Shown here one piece after another: positions 30,483 to 41,745 of a stretch of DNA of 64,000 nt. Every line of letters starts with the position of its first letter. Position 1 is the first letter of the stretch. The notes under the pieces are model-generated. The model searched no databases. It saw only the letters and a list, made by a program, of their open reading frames with translations, and was not told the origin of the DNA. Source of the DNA: Torymus aiolomorphi (taxonomy: Eukaryota > Arthropoda > Insecta > Hymenoptera > Torymidae); NCBI GenBank assembly GCA_036365515.1, contig CM070874.1, forward strand, positions 213,952,942-214,016,941, in the 5' to 3' direction. The position numbers and the translations under genes are program-made.

Positions 30483-31132
30483 GCAGCTCCTTTTGTCGCT
30501 TGCTGCGTGAAGCTCTCTATTGCTAATTGCAATTTGGACTGATTGTCCGAGAGTTGCGTGACCTTCTGCGTGAATTGCGTTAAAAACGCACTCAATTCCG
30601 CAGGGATTGGCAGATCCGGTGTTTCCGCCATTGCTAGGGTGTGCTGTTGTGAGTGGAAGGTTGTACTCGCCTCCCTCTCCCTAGATCCGTCTTCTTGGGT
30701 TTTCTCGTTCTCGGTTGTCTCCGTGGTTTCGTGCTGTAACGAGCTTCTCTCTGCTGCGCGCGTCTCGATATCGAGACGTGTTTGCTCGAGCTTGAGTTTT
30801 ACGGCGTTATCGTCGCGAATATACTCAAGTGGGTGCGGTTCATTTTCGTCTGAGCCGCGTGCCCATGGTGTCTCGATTTCGCCGTTGCAGACCCTATCGA
30901 TGAACGTTTGTCGGAGATTTGCTCTCGTTACCCACGTTGTGTGTTCATCGGGGTCTGCGTTGGTGGCGATGAATTCGTCTGCCGAGTAATCCCCGAGCAG
31001 CCATCTGCTCGCGCGATCTAACTGTTGAAATCGCGCGCCAGATGTTTTCAAATCCATCGCCTTGAGATATCTATCTATCTCTTCCAGTGAGAGGCACATA
31101 CACCAATTCTCGAGTGCTAGTTGTGCCGCCAT
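30275..31132 (-). CDS. gag: Ty3/gypsy Gag, N-terminal part
   Basis: The ATG at 31132 opens a frame beginning MAAQLALENW, with a helical acidic N-terminus, a Glu/Thr-rich charged middle and a Gln-rich segment. Coding character passes to the other frame at a run of ten C (+ strand 30293-30302). Beyond the run this frame only continues for six codons. Either one base was gained or lost in the homopolymer (in the genome or in the assembly), or the ribosome slips there. I favour a homopolymer length change. Confidence 0.75.
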   Translation of the reverse strand: MAAQLALENWCMCLSLEEIDRYLKAMDLKTSGARFQQLDRASRWLLGDYSADEFIATNADPDEHTTWVTRANLRQTFIDRVCNGEIETPWARGSDENEPHPLEYIRDDNAVKLKLEQTRLDIETRAAERSSLQHETTETTENEKTQEDGSREREASTTFHSQQHTLAMAETPDLPIPAELSAFLTQFTQKVTQLSDNQSKLQLAIESFTQQATKGAACSTRLDQAQSGQRQVGFQDTLTFRYPEEQDTYLHTPPTSCQSLIPPQGTPHNRLLGGAWEGGGVSRIG

Positions 31133-32745
31133 ATTGGTTTCTCACTGGAATATTTATGCGAATGAGAAAAAAAAAGAAGAAAAAAAAATATAAAACAGAA
31201 GAGAGAAAAAAAACTGACCGCAAGTAGATTTTTCGGCTCGTTCGCTCCGCAATTTACAGCGTGTTGTTACTCAGTGCGTCGATTGAGTGCGCGTATTTCC
31301 CTAATCCCTGGGCGCTTACAATCGCGTGTTACAGGAGAGAAAAAAAACTAAGCTGTTTCTCACTCGGTCGCACTGAGTAAATTCGCGAGCAGAAACGATA
31401 GCGTGGCGCAAGACAATAAGAATGTCGTGCTTAAATTTTTGCCTCGCGATCTATTGAAGAAGAGAGAAGAGAGAAAAAAAAAAAAAATTTCCGTGAATAG
31501 GAAGAATAATTTTTGTCAACGCGGCCGAAATCTTCTCGCAAAACTTTAGTCTGCGAGAAGTTCGCCCTCTCTTTCCACCGCAAAATAATAAAATATATTG
31601 TGGAAAGAGGGTGCGCATTCGGCAATTGTGTCGCGCGATAAAATTCGGCGACACCCCGTTTAACAGTCGTTGAAAGATAACAATTCACACGAAAAAAGAA
31701 TTTTGAGTGCCTTAAATTACAGGGTATTCTACAAAAAGTGCAGACGTAGAAAGAAATCGCGCTTGCTTTTCCCCTGATTTTGTTTCTCCTATATAACAGC
31801 GAATATATCAAAACCAAAATCTTCTCGCAAAACTTTAGTTTGCGAGACGTTCGTTTTCTCCTTCCACTACAAAATAATAAAATAAACTGTGGAACGAGAA
31901 CACGTTTGGTATTTGCGTCGCTCGTCAAAATACGACGACGCTTTATTTAACCGTTACTAAAAAAAAATCAAAATTTTCTTGCACACGTGAGGCTATAATA
32001 AAGGGCCACACGAAAGATAGAAAACTTGCTGATTTCCAAAAAACAATAAGGCGGAGAGAGATTAAATGGTTGAAGAAAGAAGGAAGGAAAAACCAAAAAA
32101 AAAAAAAATTTTAAATTTCCTTCCAAAATCACAAAAAAAAATTTTTAATTTATTTTCAAAAGTACTAAAAACACAAAAAAAAATTTTATTAATTATTATT
32201 ATTCATAATTTTTATTAGTTATTACTATTTATAATTTTTATTTGTTATTATTATTAATAATTTTTGTCCCTTTAAGTTAATAATTTTTGTTTGTAATTCT
32301 AATAATTTTTAATTTTTATTGTTAATAATTTTCCTTAATTGATTAATTATTGTTGGATTATTACCAACAATAATTTCTCTTTCCGTCTTTTGCTATTTAT
32401 CCGAGCAAACAAATAAGGTTTTAGAACGAACGAATGTATCTCCTAGTTGTTTATCTATATCGCTAAACGACTTACTAATTGATTATAAACCGAATTAGTA
32501 TGAGGGAAAAGCAAAGCTACGAACCTTTGTGTAAATGTGCCTATATATCGCGAGGTCCGAATTATTTTCGTTTCTGCTTGCGATATAATACTTGTTGTCG
32601 CAAAGTATTTTTGTAGACATAGAATTGTCTACGACACTCTCGCACACATACATACACTCTCACGGTCGAACGATCGCGGTGTCGGCTGTGTTGCGAGCCC
32701 GCGCGTGTTTACAAACACGCGCCGCGCGCTATCCTATTGTACCTA
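31133..32745 (-). other. Long 5' leader of gypsy-B with duplicated hairpins
   Basis: 1.6 kb without a gene between the primer site and gag. Two related blocks (31527-31668 and 31820-31952), about 291 bp apart, each contain three hairpins in the same order. One is CTTCTCGCA/TGCGAGAAG; the next is a stem around TTCCAC/GTGGAA with a loop rich in AAAATAATAAAAT; the last is a CG-rich stem. The right half (32090-32400) is A- and T-run DNA. Confidence 0.6.
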
Positions 32746-32746
32746 T

Positions 32747-32765
32747 CCACACGTACGGGCGCCAG
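32747..32765 (-). promoter_or_regulatory. Probable primer binding site of gypsy-B
   Basis: On the minus strand, two bases after the 5' LTR, the sequence begins TGGCGCCCGTACG. The first eight bases fit the 3' end of tRNA-Lys, but later bases fit poorly, so the tRNA is uncertain. Confidence 0.5.
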
Positions 32766-32766
32766 T

Positions 32767-33559
32767 TGTAACAGGGCGAATAGTTTTCGGAGCGAGAGAG
32801 TTTTCGGCAATGCCGAAAGCTTACCTGTATGCTCTCTCTCTCTCGCTCACACTGCTCCGCAACGACGATGCCTTCCTCGGCGCTGCTCGTCGAGGACGAT
32901 GCTCGCCTACGTTGCGGCTCGAGCGGCGCCCTGGCAGAATTGCCGGCTCTGCACGCGCTCGGTGCAATGCCGTTCGCGGACTGAATACAACCGGGTAACT
33001 CAGAAGTTACCCGGGAATTTTATAATTGCGTGTGACTCTTCGCGCTCCTGTAAAAGGGGAAAAACGCGCGAGTACCTGGAGCTCAGATGATCGCCGAGGA
33101 AGTCGGCGATCCCGCGGAGGCGGCGGTATCCGAGGTGCTCGTAGGAATACCGGCGGAAGGGAAGGGGGCGAAATAATGATTCGCGAACTCTCAACTAGGA
33201 AATACAAAAGACAGGTTTATTCACAGGTAATAAAAGGGGTTCACAAGAAAAGAATAATGGGCGCGCCACGGTCCCTAATTCTCGCGAGGTCAAAATGCCT
33301 CGCGAGTCGCACGCGTCGCGGATGTCGCGCACACATACACTCACGGAGACGAGGTGCACCTCTCGTCTCCGACGCTCTCTACCTCGCGCGCCGAGGTAGA
33401 GTCTCGCACGCACGCGGGGGCCTGCAGGCACTGACCTCGCTTAGATGGCGGCGAAATCCGGGCTGGATCCGGCGCGTTCTCCCGTGGATCACGGGTGTTG
33501 GAGACGTCCTCTGGGGGCTCGTGGCACGAGGTCGTGGTTGACCCTCTCGATCTCTCGCT

Positions 33560-33596
<37 letters not shown>

Positions 33597-33790
33597 GCTC
33601 GCACTCTCTCGCACCTGGCCGACGGAGCTTTTTTTTCACACGTGCGCGCACCGAATCGGCAGGAACTCGAATGACTCGTTCTCGCGCGCACCGTTGCCGA
33701 TCCGCCCTACTCGCGCCTGCGCATCCCCGCTTCGCTCCACGATGGCTGGCGCGCGTGGTAGTTCGCCCGCGGATTTCGAACTTCGTTACA
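32767..33790 (-). repeat. 5' LTR of gypsy-B
   Basis: 1024 bp, nearly identical to the LTR at 24282-25302. Differences by eye include bases near 33136, 33269, 33364, 33432, 33513 and 33677. Confidence 0.95.
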
Positions 33791-33825
33791 GTTTAATAAA
33801 GCAAAAGAACTAAAAATTACTGTAG
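33791..33825 (+). pseudogene. Transposase exon 1, right of the gypsy-B insertion
   Basis: GTTT at 33791-33794 repeats the GTTT at 24278-24281. The following codons (NKAKELK) continue the exon in frame. The exon ends at 33825 before GTAAGT, a strong 5' splice site, giving a phase-1 junction that matches the next exon. Confidence 0.7.
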
Positions 33826-34943
33826 GTAAGTTAAAAAATGGGTTGTAATAAATTCTTAATATCTTGATTATAGACATAGTGTAAACATATAGAATCGATA
33901 ATCCTTTATACATTAGGTTACATATATTATATTACACTCGAGAATTATTAATAGAAAATTTTAGTTTAATTTATTAAAATCTATGTAATTTTTGTTCAAG
34001 CAACTATAATGATAAAGGGTACCCCTATAAAATATTTAATTTAAAATCCTCATAATTATTTATTTATATTACTCATGTATTATTACTTAAGTATTATTAT
34101 TTATGTATTACTTACGTATTATTTTCGTATTGCTTAAGTATTGTTTACGGATTATATAAATAATACATGAATTGTAATTTAAACATTTAAATGAAATCCG
34201 ATTTAATTAGAAAGAATCTATATTTGAGAAATCTCAATGTTCTCTCTGTTTACAAGCTGTAATCTCATATTTTTTTTTTTATTTTTTAACATTGCGGAAC
34301 GGGAGAAAAAAATAATTTCCAAAAAATGCGATTTTTAGGCCTTTCTGGTATAAGGAGGGGAGATAGGTCCCCGGAAAAATCGTAGAAAATTCTTTTTTTA
34401 GTATACTTCTATGAAATCACTGTCATTTTTCGCTTTCATTAATAGTGGCATTTTGCCTATCTTAACATGGGGTACCCTTCGTTATTCATTGTTAGATAAA
34501 AAATAATAAAGTAATTATTGGATTTTAAAAGAACTATTAAAATTAATATAAAAAAAAATAAAAAAAATAAATTAATTCTAAACTATTTCTTTTCTTCCAA
34601 TATAACAAGTCATAGTAATTAAAATAGAACAAACATTGAGCTAAATTTTATCGTCTTGATAATCGTTAAATTAAAAAAAATAATATTGTTATTATGATTT
34701 TATTTTGTGATTAAGGGGATGTGAGTACCGACGTTATTTTTCAAACGAGCATAACTCACGCAAATATCAATAGAATTATCCAGATAAAAATCTGCATATA
34801 ATGTTTGCGGGTACGGAGCGTTTGACAGCCGTCTTTTTCTAAATAAATGTTTGAATGTTGATTTAAAAAAATATTTAAATTAGGGTTGCACATCCCCTTA
34901 AGTATACACTATTTGAAATTAATTTCAAAATATATTTTTCCAG
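33826..34943 (+). other. Transposase intron 1, with a MITE inside
   Basis: A GT-AG intron: donor GTAAGTTA at 33826 and acceptor TATTTTTCCAG ending at 34943. AT-rich, with a TTAA-flanked MITE (34715-34897) near its 3' end. Confidence 0.65.
34715..34897. mobile_element. TTAA-flanked MITE, single unit
   Basis: 183 bp beginning GGGGATGTGAG and ending GCACATCCCC, flanked by TTAA on both sides (34711-34714 and 34898-34901). TTAA duplications are typical of piggyBac-type and some other transposases. A two-unit relative is at 49657-50014. It has no coding capacity. Confidence 0.8.
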
Positions 34944-35965
34944 GTGTCTTAGGAACTATTAAGCGTAAAGTGTACAGCATTCATTCTAATGAAGTTAGAG
35001 AATCTGTAACTCAGTATTATAGAGATGAAACCAATAGTAGAATATGTAGCGGCATTAACGATTGCATCAGTGTTAAAAATCCTATTACTAATATCACAGA
35101 GAAGTTACCAAAAAGACTGTTGATGTATGATTTGAAGGATCTATACAACAATTGGGTGGAAGAAGAATATGAACAGCATTTTAGATCAGCGCAAACCAGG
35201 TTTCAGTATATTTGCTTCTTTAAGGCCAAAAGAATGTATTAGTGCTGGAGCACCTGGTACACATACAATTTGTGTATGTCCTATACACAAAAATGTCAAA
35301 TTAAAAATGTTTGCCATCAACAAAAATTTAGCCTACCGAGTAATTTTAAATGATTGTGTTTGTTCAACAGATTGGAGCGATTGCATGCTACATCTTTGTG
35401 AAAACTGTCCTGGTATAGCAGAAATTCTGAAAATATTGGAATCAAGTTCATGCGAAGATGTTTCAGAGATTGAATATCATAATTGGATAAATAATGCTGA
35501 ATCGCAATCTAATAATAGAGTCAGTCTTATTATGGTAAAAGAACCTACAAGAAATTTTATTATAAATTTAGCCAATGACTTATGGGAGTTAACAAAGCAT
35601 CATTATGTGACTGAAATGCAAAAATGTTACTTAGAACATTGCAAAACAATTATTACTCCAGATACATGTATTATACTTCAAGATTTTGCTGAAAATTTCT
35701 TATTTGTTTGTCAAGACTCGATCGAAGCATTTTATTTTAATAATACACAAGCAACTGTACACCCGTTTGTAGTGTATTATAAAGAAGACAATAACAACAA
35801 ATTACAAACCTTATCTGTATGTGTTATTAGTGATTGTTTAAAACATGATGCTTGTGCAGTTAACATTTTTCAAGGGCAAGTCATTGCACTTCTAAAACGA
35901 GATTTTCCGTTTATTGAGAATGTACATTATATGTCAGATGGAGCACCTACCCAATACAAAAACAA
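34944..35965 (+). pseudogene. DDE-type transposase, exon 2 (catalytic region, one frameshift)
   Basis: The exon enters in frame from intron 1 (VLGTIKRKVYS) and carries KRLLMYDLKDLYNNW. The frame then shifts by one base between about 35165 and 35200, after which it reads FSIFASLRPKECISAGAPGTHT, a conserved signature of this family as I recall it. Two acidic blocks fit an RNase H-fold transposase: ILQDFAENF (Asp at 35682-35684) and YMSDGAPTQYKN (Asp at 35937-35939). A third catalytic acid would be in the next exon. The exon ends at 35965 before GTAAGA. The frameshift means this copy makes no full protein. Confidence 0.75.
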
Positions 35966-36387
35966 GTAAGAGTACTTTTATTGTAGTATATTAATACGTA
36001 TTATATGAACAAAATAAACACCTTTAGATTTTTGTTCATTAAATGACCTGAAAAAATTTAATTTTAATTATTAAGAATATGTCAAAGTAATATTCTGAAA
36101 GTATATTTAATTTGTGTGAAAAACTATTTTGAGACTCAGAACATCAAAATCCATAAAGATCCTGGACCTGCAGGTTACACCCGAGTTAAAATTTTACATT
36201 ATGTAGAAAACAGCTTTAAAGATAAAATTACTAAAACAGTTCTTTATTTCTGTATATCAAATTTAAAAAAAGCAACAACTTCTACGATGCAAGTTCAAAT
36301 AATTTGTATTATTATGTACACAATATTAAACAGATTTATTTTATTTTTTATAATTTTTACCTTCAAGATAGTATTTATTTACTGTAG

Positions 36388-36609
36388 GAACACTTTCATT
36401 AATATCTGCCATCATGAGGAGGATTTTGGCTTAAAAGTTAAGTCGCAAAACTTTTTTTCTACTAGCCATGGGAAAAGTCCGTGTGATGGATGTGGAGCAG
36501 TGGTTAAACGAACAGTACGCAGGGCATCCTTACAAAGAACATCAGAAAAACCAATTTTAAATCCAAAAGACATGTATGATTACGTTAGTGAAAATATTGA
36601 TGGAATAAG
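36388..36609 (+). pseudogene. DDE-type transposase, exon 3
   Basis: Acceptor ACTGTAG ends at 36387, and the join to exon 2 is in frame (QYKN to NTFINICHHEEDFG). The exon holds TSHGKSPCDGCGAVVKR, a very distinctive block of the family. HHEEDFG supplies Glu candidates for the third catalytic position. The donor GTAAAA follows at 36610. Intron 2 is 35966-36387. Confidence 0.75.
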
Positions 36610-36711
36610 GTAAAAATAATATAATTTAGATTTTTTGACTATATTATTTGATTATGTATTTGAATAATAAATCATTATGTGTTATAAAAATATAGAATAT
36701 TTGGTTTTTAG

Positions 36712-36880
36712 ATCTATTTGGGTGAGTCAAGAAACAATTGAGAAAAGGCGTAAAGTACTAGAATGCCGTTTTAAATTGACCCGAACTATACAGAATACAA
36801 GAAAATATCACTGCTTTATACCCATTGATGATTCAACATTAAAAGCAAAACTTACTTATAAAATAGTTAAAATAAAATGA
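36712..36880 (+). CDS. DDE-type transposase, exon 4 (C-terminus)
   Basis: Acceptor TTTTTAG ends at 36711. The join restores an Arg codon and reads SIWVSQETIEKRRKVLECRF to TGA at 36878-36880. It is short and basic. Intron 3 is 36610-36711. No break is seen in this exon. The right inverted repeat begins about 110 bases later. Confidence 0.65.
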
Positions 36881-36989
36881 ATATTACAAAAAAATTTTAC
36901 TTAAATTCTTATTTTCAACTTTAATTATCTATAAAGTCTGCATAGGTAATTTAATCAACCTATCGCTCGCTCGCGTCGCATGCGCGCAT

Positions 36990-38031
36990 GGCTTGCTCGC
37001 ATCGCTTGGGCTGATCGCACGTGCTTCTCGCATAGTGTAGACACGGCCTAAGATCTTCAAAATATGCAGCCTCAGCACTTTTTTTAGGACAATTATGCCA
37101 AACTTATGGTTGATCTTTTAAATAAAACTTTTCCTATATTTCACAAGCTCTAACTTTACCACTTGAAAAATATTTTTTTATAAAAACGGCTAAACTTTGG
37201 CTCTAGTGGTCGTAGAAAAATCAGCGACTACGGATTTTAAAGGTCTAGGGACCACCTTTGTATCTATGTTATGTATACGTGTCAAAAATAATTATAAGAT
37301 GGTAGAATTCATGTCAGTAGAGAGCCATTTTTGATTATTTTAGGTATCGAAAAATTAGATATTATAATGCTCGACAAAAAATTATTTTTTTACTTTTTCC
37401 TATGATAGGAAAAGATTATAGTTAGATAACATCATATTCTAATGAAAAATACTTTTGTTAATGATTTTTAATTAAAATTCGGTTGACACTGTGACCATGA
37501 ACACGGTTGATTTTCGCGATTTTTGATAAAACCGTCAACTTCAAAAGGCTGTATCTTGAAGTCCATTCAATCAATTTAGGTCCTCAAAAAAAGAAATTAA
37601 AGGTCTCGTTGAAACAAAAAAAAAATGGACCTAGTGAGCTCAAAAATGTGGAACCAGTTACGAGATATAGAGGTTTAAATATGATCTAAAAATGATGAAA
37701 TGCAATGGCCATATCACAGATCGCCAATAAAACCTAAATCATCATTTCATATCAGTGTATTTATTTTCTTAAAATTTGAAGAAAGACAAAAAAAATGAGA
37801 CCTCACCGACCTTATTTCGTTAAAATTTCAGCTTTTAGAATTTTTTGAAAACTGGCTAAAAACAGGTCAAAATCAGGGTTTAGAAAAATTCCAGCAGGAA
37901 TTAGGAATGAGATAAGGGGCTGAAATTTTGCACAAGCTATTTTTTTTATATGTACTTTCATAAAAAAAATCGTCGACAAAATCGACGCCCCCCCCCGCGC
38001 ACACTTTTTAAAAAAAGTACAGGAACGACCC
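36990..38031 (-). repeat. Right long inverted repeat
   Basis: Inverse partner of 21446-22490. Visible differences are mostly single bases and homopolymer lengths, for example the C run at 37988-37996. Its inner edge starts in the GC-rich stretch at 36960-37000. Confidence 0.9.
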
Positions 38032-39879
38032 ATATATATATATATGTATATATCATTCAAATATAACCATAACAAATTCAATAAATATAAGAGTATTTCC
38101 TTGAATCTCAAGACTTAACAATTACAATACCTGATTGTCGGTATGTAACTGACTATAATATTATTTGTCGAATTTTTAAAATTTGTTATCCATTTACGAT
38201 ATTATTTCCTTCCTTATACAATTTATGATTCCATTGAAAAGTTTAACAAAATTATGCATTATATTATAACAATGTAAGCATAATTTTAAGAAATATATTT
38301 AGGATATTATCAAATTTTTGTAGTGTGTAAAAGTACAAAGTAAAATTAAAAAGTGCACGTACTAAACTGACCACTCATTTATCACGCATCCAACAGGCCT
38401 AGCTATAAAGTTGCAGTTTTCGATTCCAAGCATATACTATTCTTTTCAGAATTTGTATATGTATTATTTTAAAATATGTTGTTTTTTTTACCCAACTTGT
38501 TAGTTTTAGAATACGTAATTATATTACGTATGATAAAAGACCAATTTTGAAAAATACATTTAGCATGTTATCATTTTTTGTATATAAAAATACTAAGTTA
38601 AATAAACTACTATACATGAACTAACTACCTAATTATATACATACTACTGTACAGTATAATTACTATACTCTATCCATTTATGTTGCAGTATAACGAAACT
38701 ACATTTAATAGTAGATTTTGTAAATTGCTACTGTATTTTTTTCGGAGAATAATTAACATTTACAAGGTCAGACATTTATTTTTGGCATTATACACTCGAT
38801 CAGAAAGTGAATCTCATGATGTTATATAATAAAAATATATTATCCTGAAGATAGAGAAATAGAGTAATATACTTTACATACATCTAAAATATTGCAATAA
38901 ATGTATGCACTAAAGTAAGTAAGCAACAACAGCGCAGACACTAACTAAATAATTACATGTTACTACTTATTATTATTAGTAGTATCATTCATTATAAAAA
39001 TACATGCAAATTTGTCAAAAGATACTAAGATTGCAAGCTGTAGTCGTGAACTATACTTGTTAATCATATAACATAATGATATGCATCGAAATATTTAGAT
39101 GCATTTACAATGTTATTTTCTTGTCAAATTGATGTTTATATTTGGCTCTGAGGTGATTTCCAATAATCAACACTCGAGTGTAATGTTATTATTTGTTTGT
39201 TTTTCCGTTTTTATTTTCTTTCCTCTTTTTAATTTTCTTTTCTTTTTCGTTTCTTTATTCATTTCATTATTTTTTCCTTTTTAATTTTCGTTTTCTTTTT
39301 CGTTTTTTTTCTTTAAAATTTTTTTTTCAATGTTTTCGTAGTACTTTGAAGTACTAAATGATATTAAGGACAACATAAGTTCTAACTACGTAATTAATTA
39401 CATATACCAAAACTATACACATATAAGCCTAAATATTCACCACAGCTATATATATCATGCATTATTTTATCTTAGCATACAAAGTTATTAAAACTATTTT
39501 AATTGTAATTTGGAAAATAAATAATCAGAAGTATTAAATAAAATCAAGCAAAGCTGTAACTACTACAATTTATTGCATATGTACATGAATAACATGAAAA
39601 ATTATGCATTATTTTATTCTTACTTTGTTGATTGCATTAATATTTCAATAATAGTAGGGAAAAACTACGCAAGTGTGCGAGCGTGAAAACATTCCCGCTC
39701 AGCTACTTTTTTACACGCTCTAACAGGTTGCGCGACTGTGACATTTTGCGAATGCCATTGTCTAAAATGGGAAAATGACCCCGCAACACTCGGATCATAA
39801 AGCCGTACTTCAAAAACTTAATGCGAAACTATATTAAAAGTAATCTAAATATAATGAAGTGAAAAAATTCATGAATATC
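38032..39879. other. AT-rich spacer without a gene
   Basis: No coding frame, element end or repeat unit was recognised. A T-rich stretch with TTTTC runs lies at about 39195-39330. Confidence 0.5.
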
Positions 39880-41745
39880 TCCGAAATCCGTGCTCGCGAC
39901 ATATTTTGTAAAGAGCATGTGAAGACTTTTGGTATATAAAGTTTCTGCCGATGGACGATTTAAATATCAAATACAAACTAATAACCAAATTTGCATTTAA
40001 CTAACTAATAATTACCAATTTATGATTGTTGAAAACATTAAATTTCTTAATATTCGGCGGAAATACGGTCCGGCGACATTTTTGATAAAGAGACTGTGAA
40101 GGGTTTTTGATAGCGGGACTTTTGACTAAAAACCCATTCCCAAGTCAAGATGGACGTAATCAATGAATTGCATCATAATTAACAATTTCTAGACGTTTTG
40201 ACAATATTCTTCTGCCGGATGTCCCCGAATCCGCGCGAGCGGCATTTTTTGTAAAGAGTCTGTGAAGGGTTTCTGATAGCCGCACTTTTGGCTAACAATC
40301 CATTCCCAAATCAAGATGGACGTAATCAGTAAATTGCATCATATTAACAATTTCGAGACGTTTTAACAATATTCTTCGGGCTACATTTTATGTAATTAGC
40401 ATGTGAAGGCTTTTTTTGTGCAGAAAGTTTCTGGTGATAGACGATTTAGAGATTAAATATAACCTAGTGAGAGAATTCGCATGTAACTAAATTGTAATTA
40501 CCAATTTATAATAGTTGAAACAATGTAATTTCGCAATATTTGGCGGAAATACGGTCCGGCGACATATTTGTAAAGAGCCTGTGAAGGGTTTTGAATAGCG
40601 GGACTTTTGACTAACAACCCATTCCCAAATCAAGATGGACGTAATCAATGAATTGCACCATAACTAACAATTTCTAGACGTTTAAACAATACTCTTTTAC
40701 CGGATTTCCCCGAAACCCATGTGCGTGACATTTTTTGTAAAGAGCATGTGAAGACTTTTTGTTTAGAAAATGTCTACTGATAGACGATTTAAAGATTCAT
40801 TATAACCTAGTAAGCGAATAAGCATGTAACTTCATGATAATTACCAATTTATACTAGTTGAAACCATATAATTTCGCTATACTTGGTTGAAATACGAGCG
40901 CGCGACATATTTGTAAAGAGTTTGTGAAGGATTTTGGATAGCGGGACTTTTGAATAACAACTCGTTCCCAGATCAAGATGGACTTAACGAATTGCATCAT
41001 AATTAACAATTTCTAGGCGTTTTAACAATATTCTTCTGCCGGATTTCGCCGAAATCCGTGTGCGCGACCTATTTTGAAAAGAGCATGAGAAGGCTTTTGA
41101 TGTAGAAAGTTTCTGCCCATAAACGATATAAAAATAAAATATAACTAATAACCACATTTGCATTCAACTAACTAATTTTTACGAATTTACAATAGTTGAA
41201 ACAATGTCATTTCCCAGTATTTGTCGGAAATACGGTTAGGCGACATTTTTGATAAAGAGCCTGTGGAGGGATTTGGATAGCGGGACTTTTGACTAACATC
41301 CCATTCCCAAATTAACATGGTCGTAATCAATAAATTATATCATAATTCACAATTTCTAGACGTATTAATAATATTCTTCTACCCGATTTCTCCGAAATCC
41401 GTGTGAGCGACATTTTTTGTAATGAGCATATGAAGCCTTTTTATGTAGAAAGTTTCGGCCGATGAAGGATTTATAGATTCTGTACAAACGAATAACTTAA
41501 TTAGAATATAACTAATAATTACGAATTTATGATAGTGTAAACCATGTAATTTCGCTAAACTTGGTTGAAATACGAGCGCGCGATATATTTTGTAAAGATC
41601 CTGTGAAGGGTTTTGGATAGCGGGTCTTTTGACTAACAACCCATTCCCAAATCAACATGGACATAATCAATACATTTTATCACAATAAACAATTTCTAGA
41701 CGCTTTAACAACATTCTTTTGCCAGATTTCAACGAAATCCGTGTG
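39880..41745 (+). repeat. Dimeric satellite, array 1
   Basis: Tandem units of about 165-180 bp alternate in two related types, giving a composite period of about 320-350 bp. Shared cores are TGTAAAGAGC.TGTGAAGG and AACAATTTCTAGACGTTTTA. The block around CAAGATGGACGTAATCAAT recurs near 40145, 40310, 40630, 40975, 41310 and 41660. Copies are clearly diverged from each other. Small open frames here are chance. Confidence 0.9.

Larger units (their letters stand above)
24282..33790 (-). mobile_element. Ty3/gypsy element B, full length and nearly intact
   Basis: A 9.5 kb element with LTRs at 24282-25302 and 32767-33790 (ends TGTAACAG and TTCGTTACA) and a 4-bp GTTT duplication. It has a 1.6 kb leader with duplicated hairpins, gag, a -1 frameshift site, a complete pol and a G-rich polypurine tract. 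By eye the two LTRs differ at about nine bases plus CT and T run lengths, so insertion was recent. The only defect seen is a reading-frame break at a C10/G10 run in gag. It sits inside exon 1 of the transposase gene in the opposite direction. Confidence 0.95.
21446..38031 (+). mobile_element. DNA transposon with ~1.04 kb terminal inverted repeats and an intron-containing transposase
   Basis: The ends are GGGTTCTTCCTGTA and its near-inverse at 38018-38031, each set in a TA run, so the target duplication is hidden. The inverted repeats run 21446 to ~22490 and ~36990 to 38031 with high similarity. Between them lie a spliced DDE-type transposase gene and gypsy-B, a nested passenger of 9.5 kb. Without gypsy-B the element is about 7.1 kb. 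A rival boundary is 22428-37048 (ends GGCCGTGTCTACAC, flanked by TA), with the outer ~1 kb arms belonging to a palindrome it inserted into. I cannot name the superfamily. Confidence 0.7.

Noticed and set aside
37507..37689. A 60-codon frame repeated in both long inverted repeats (also 21786-21968).
   Set aside because: Present twice only because the arms are copies; low-complexity, with no support for translation.
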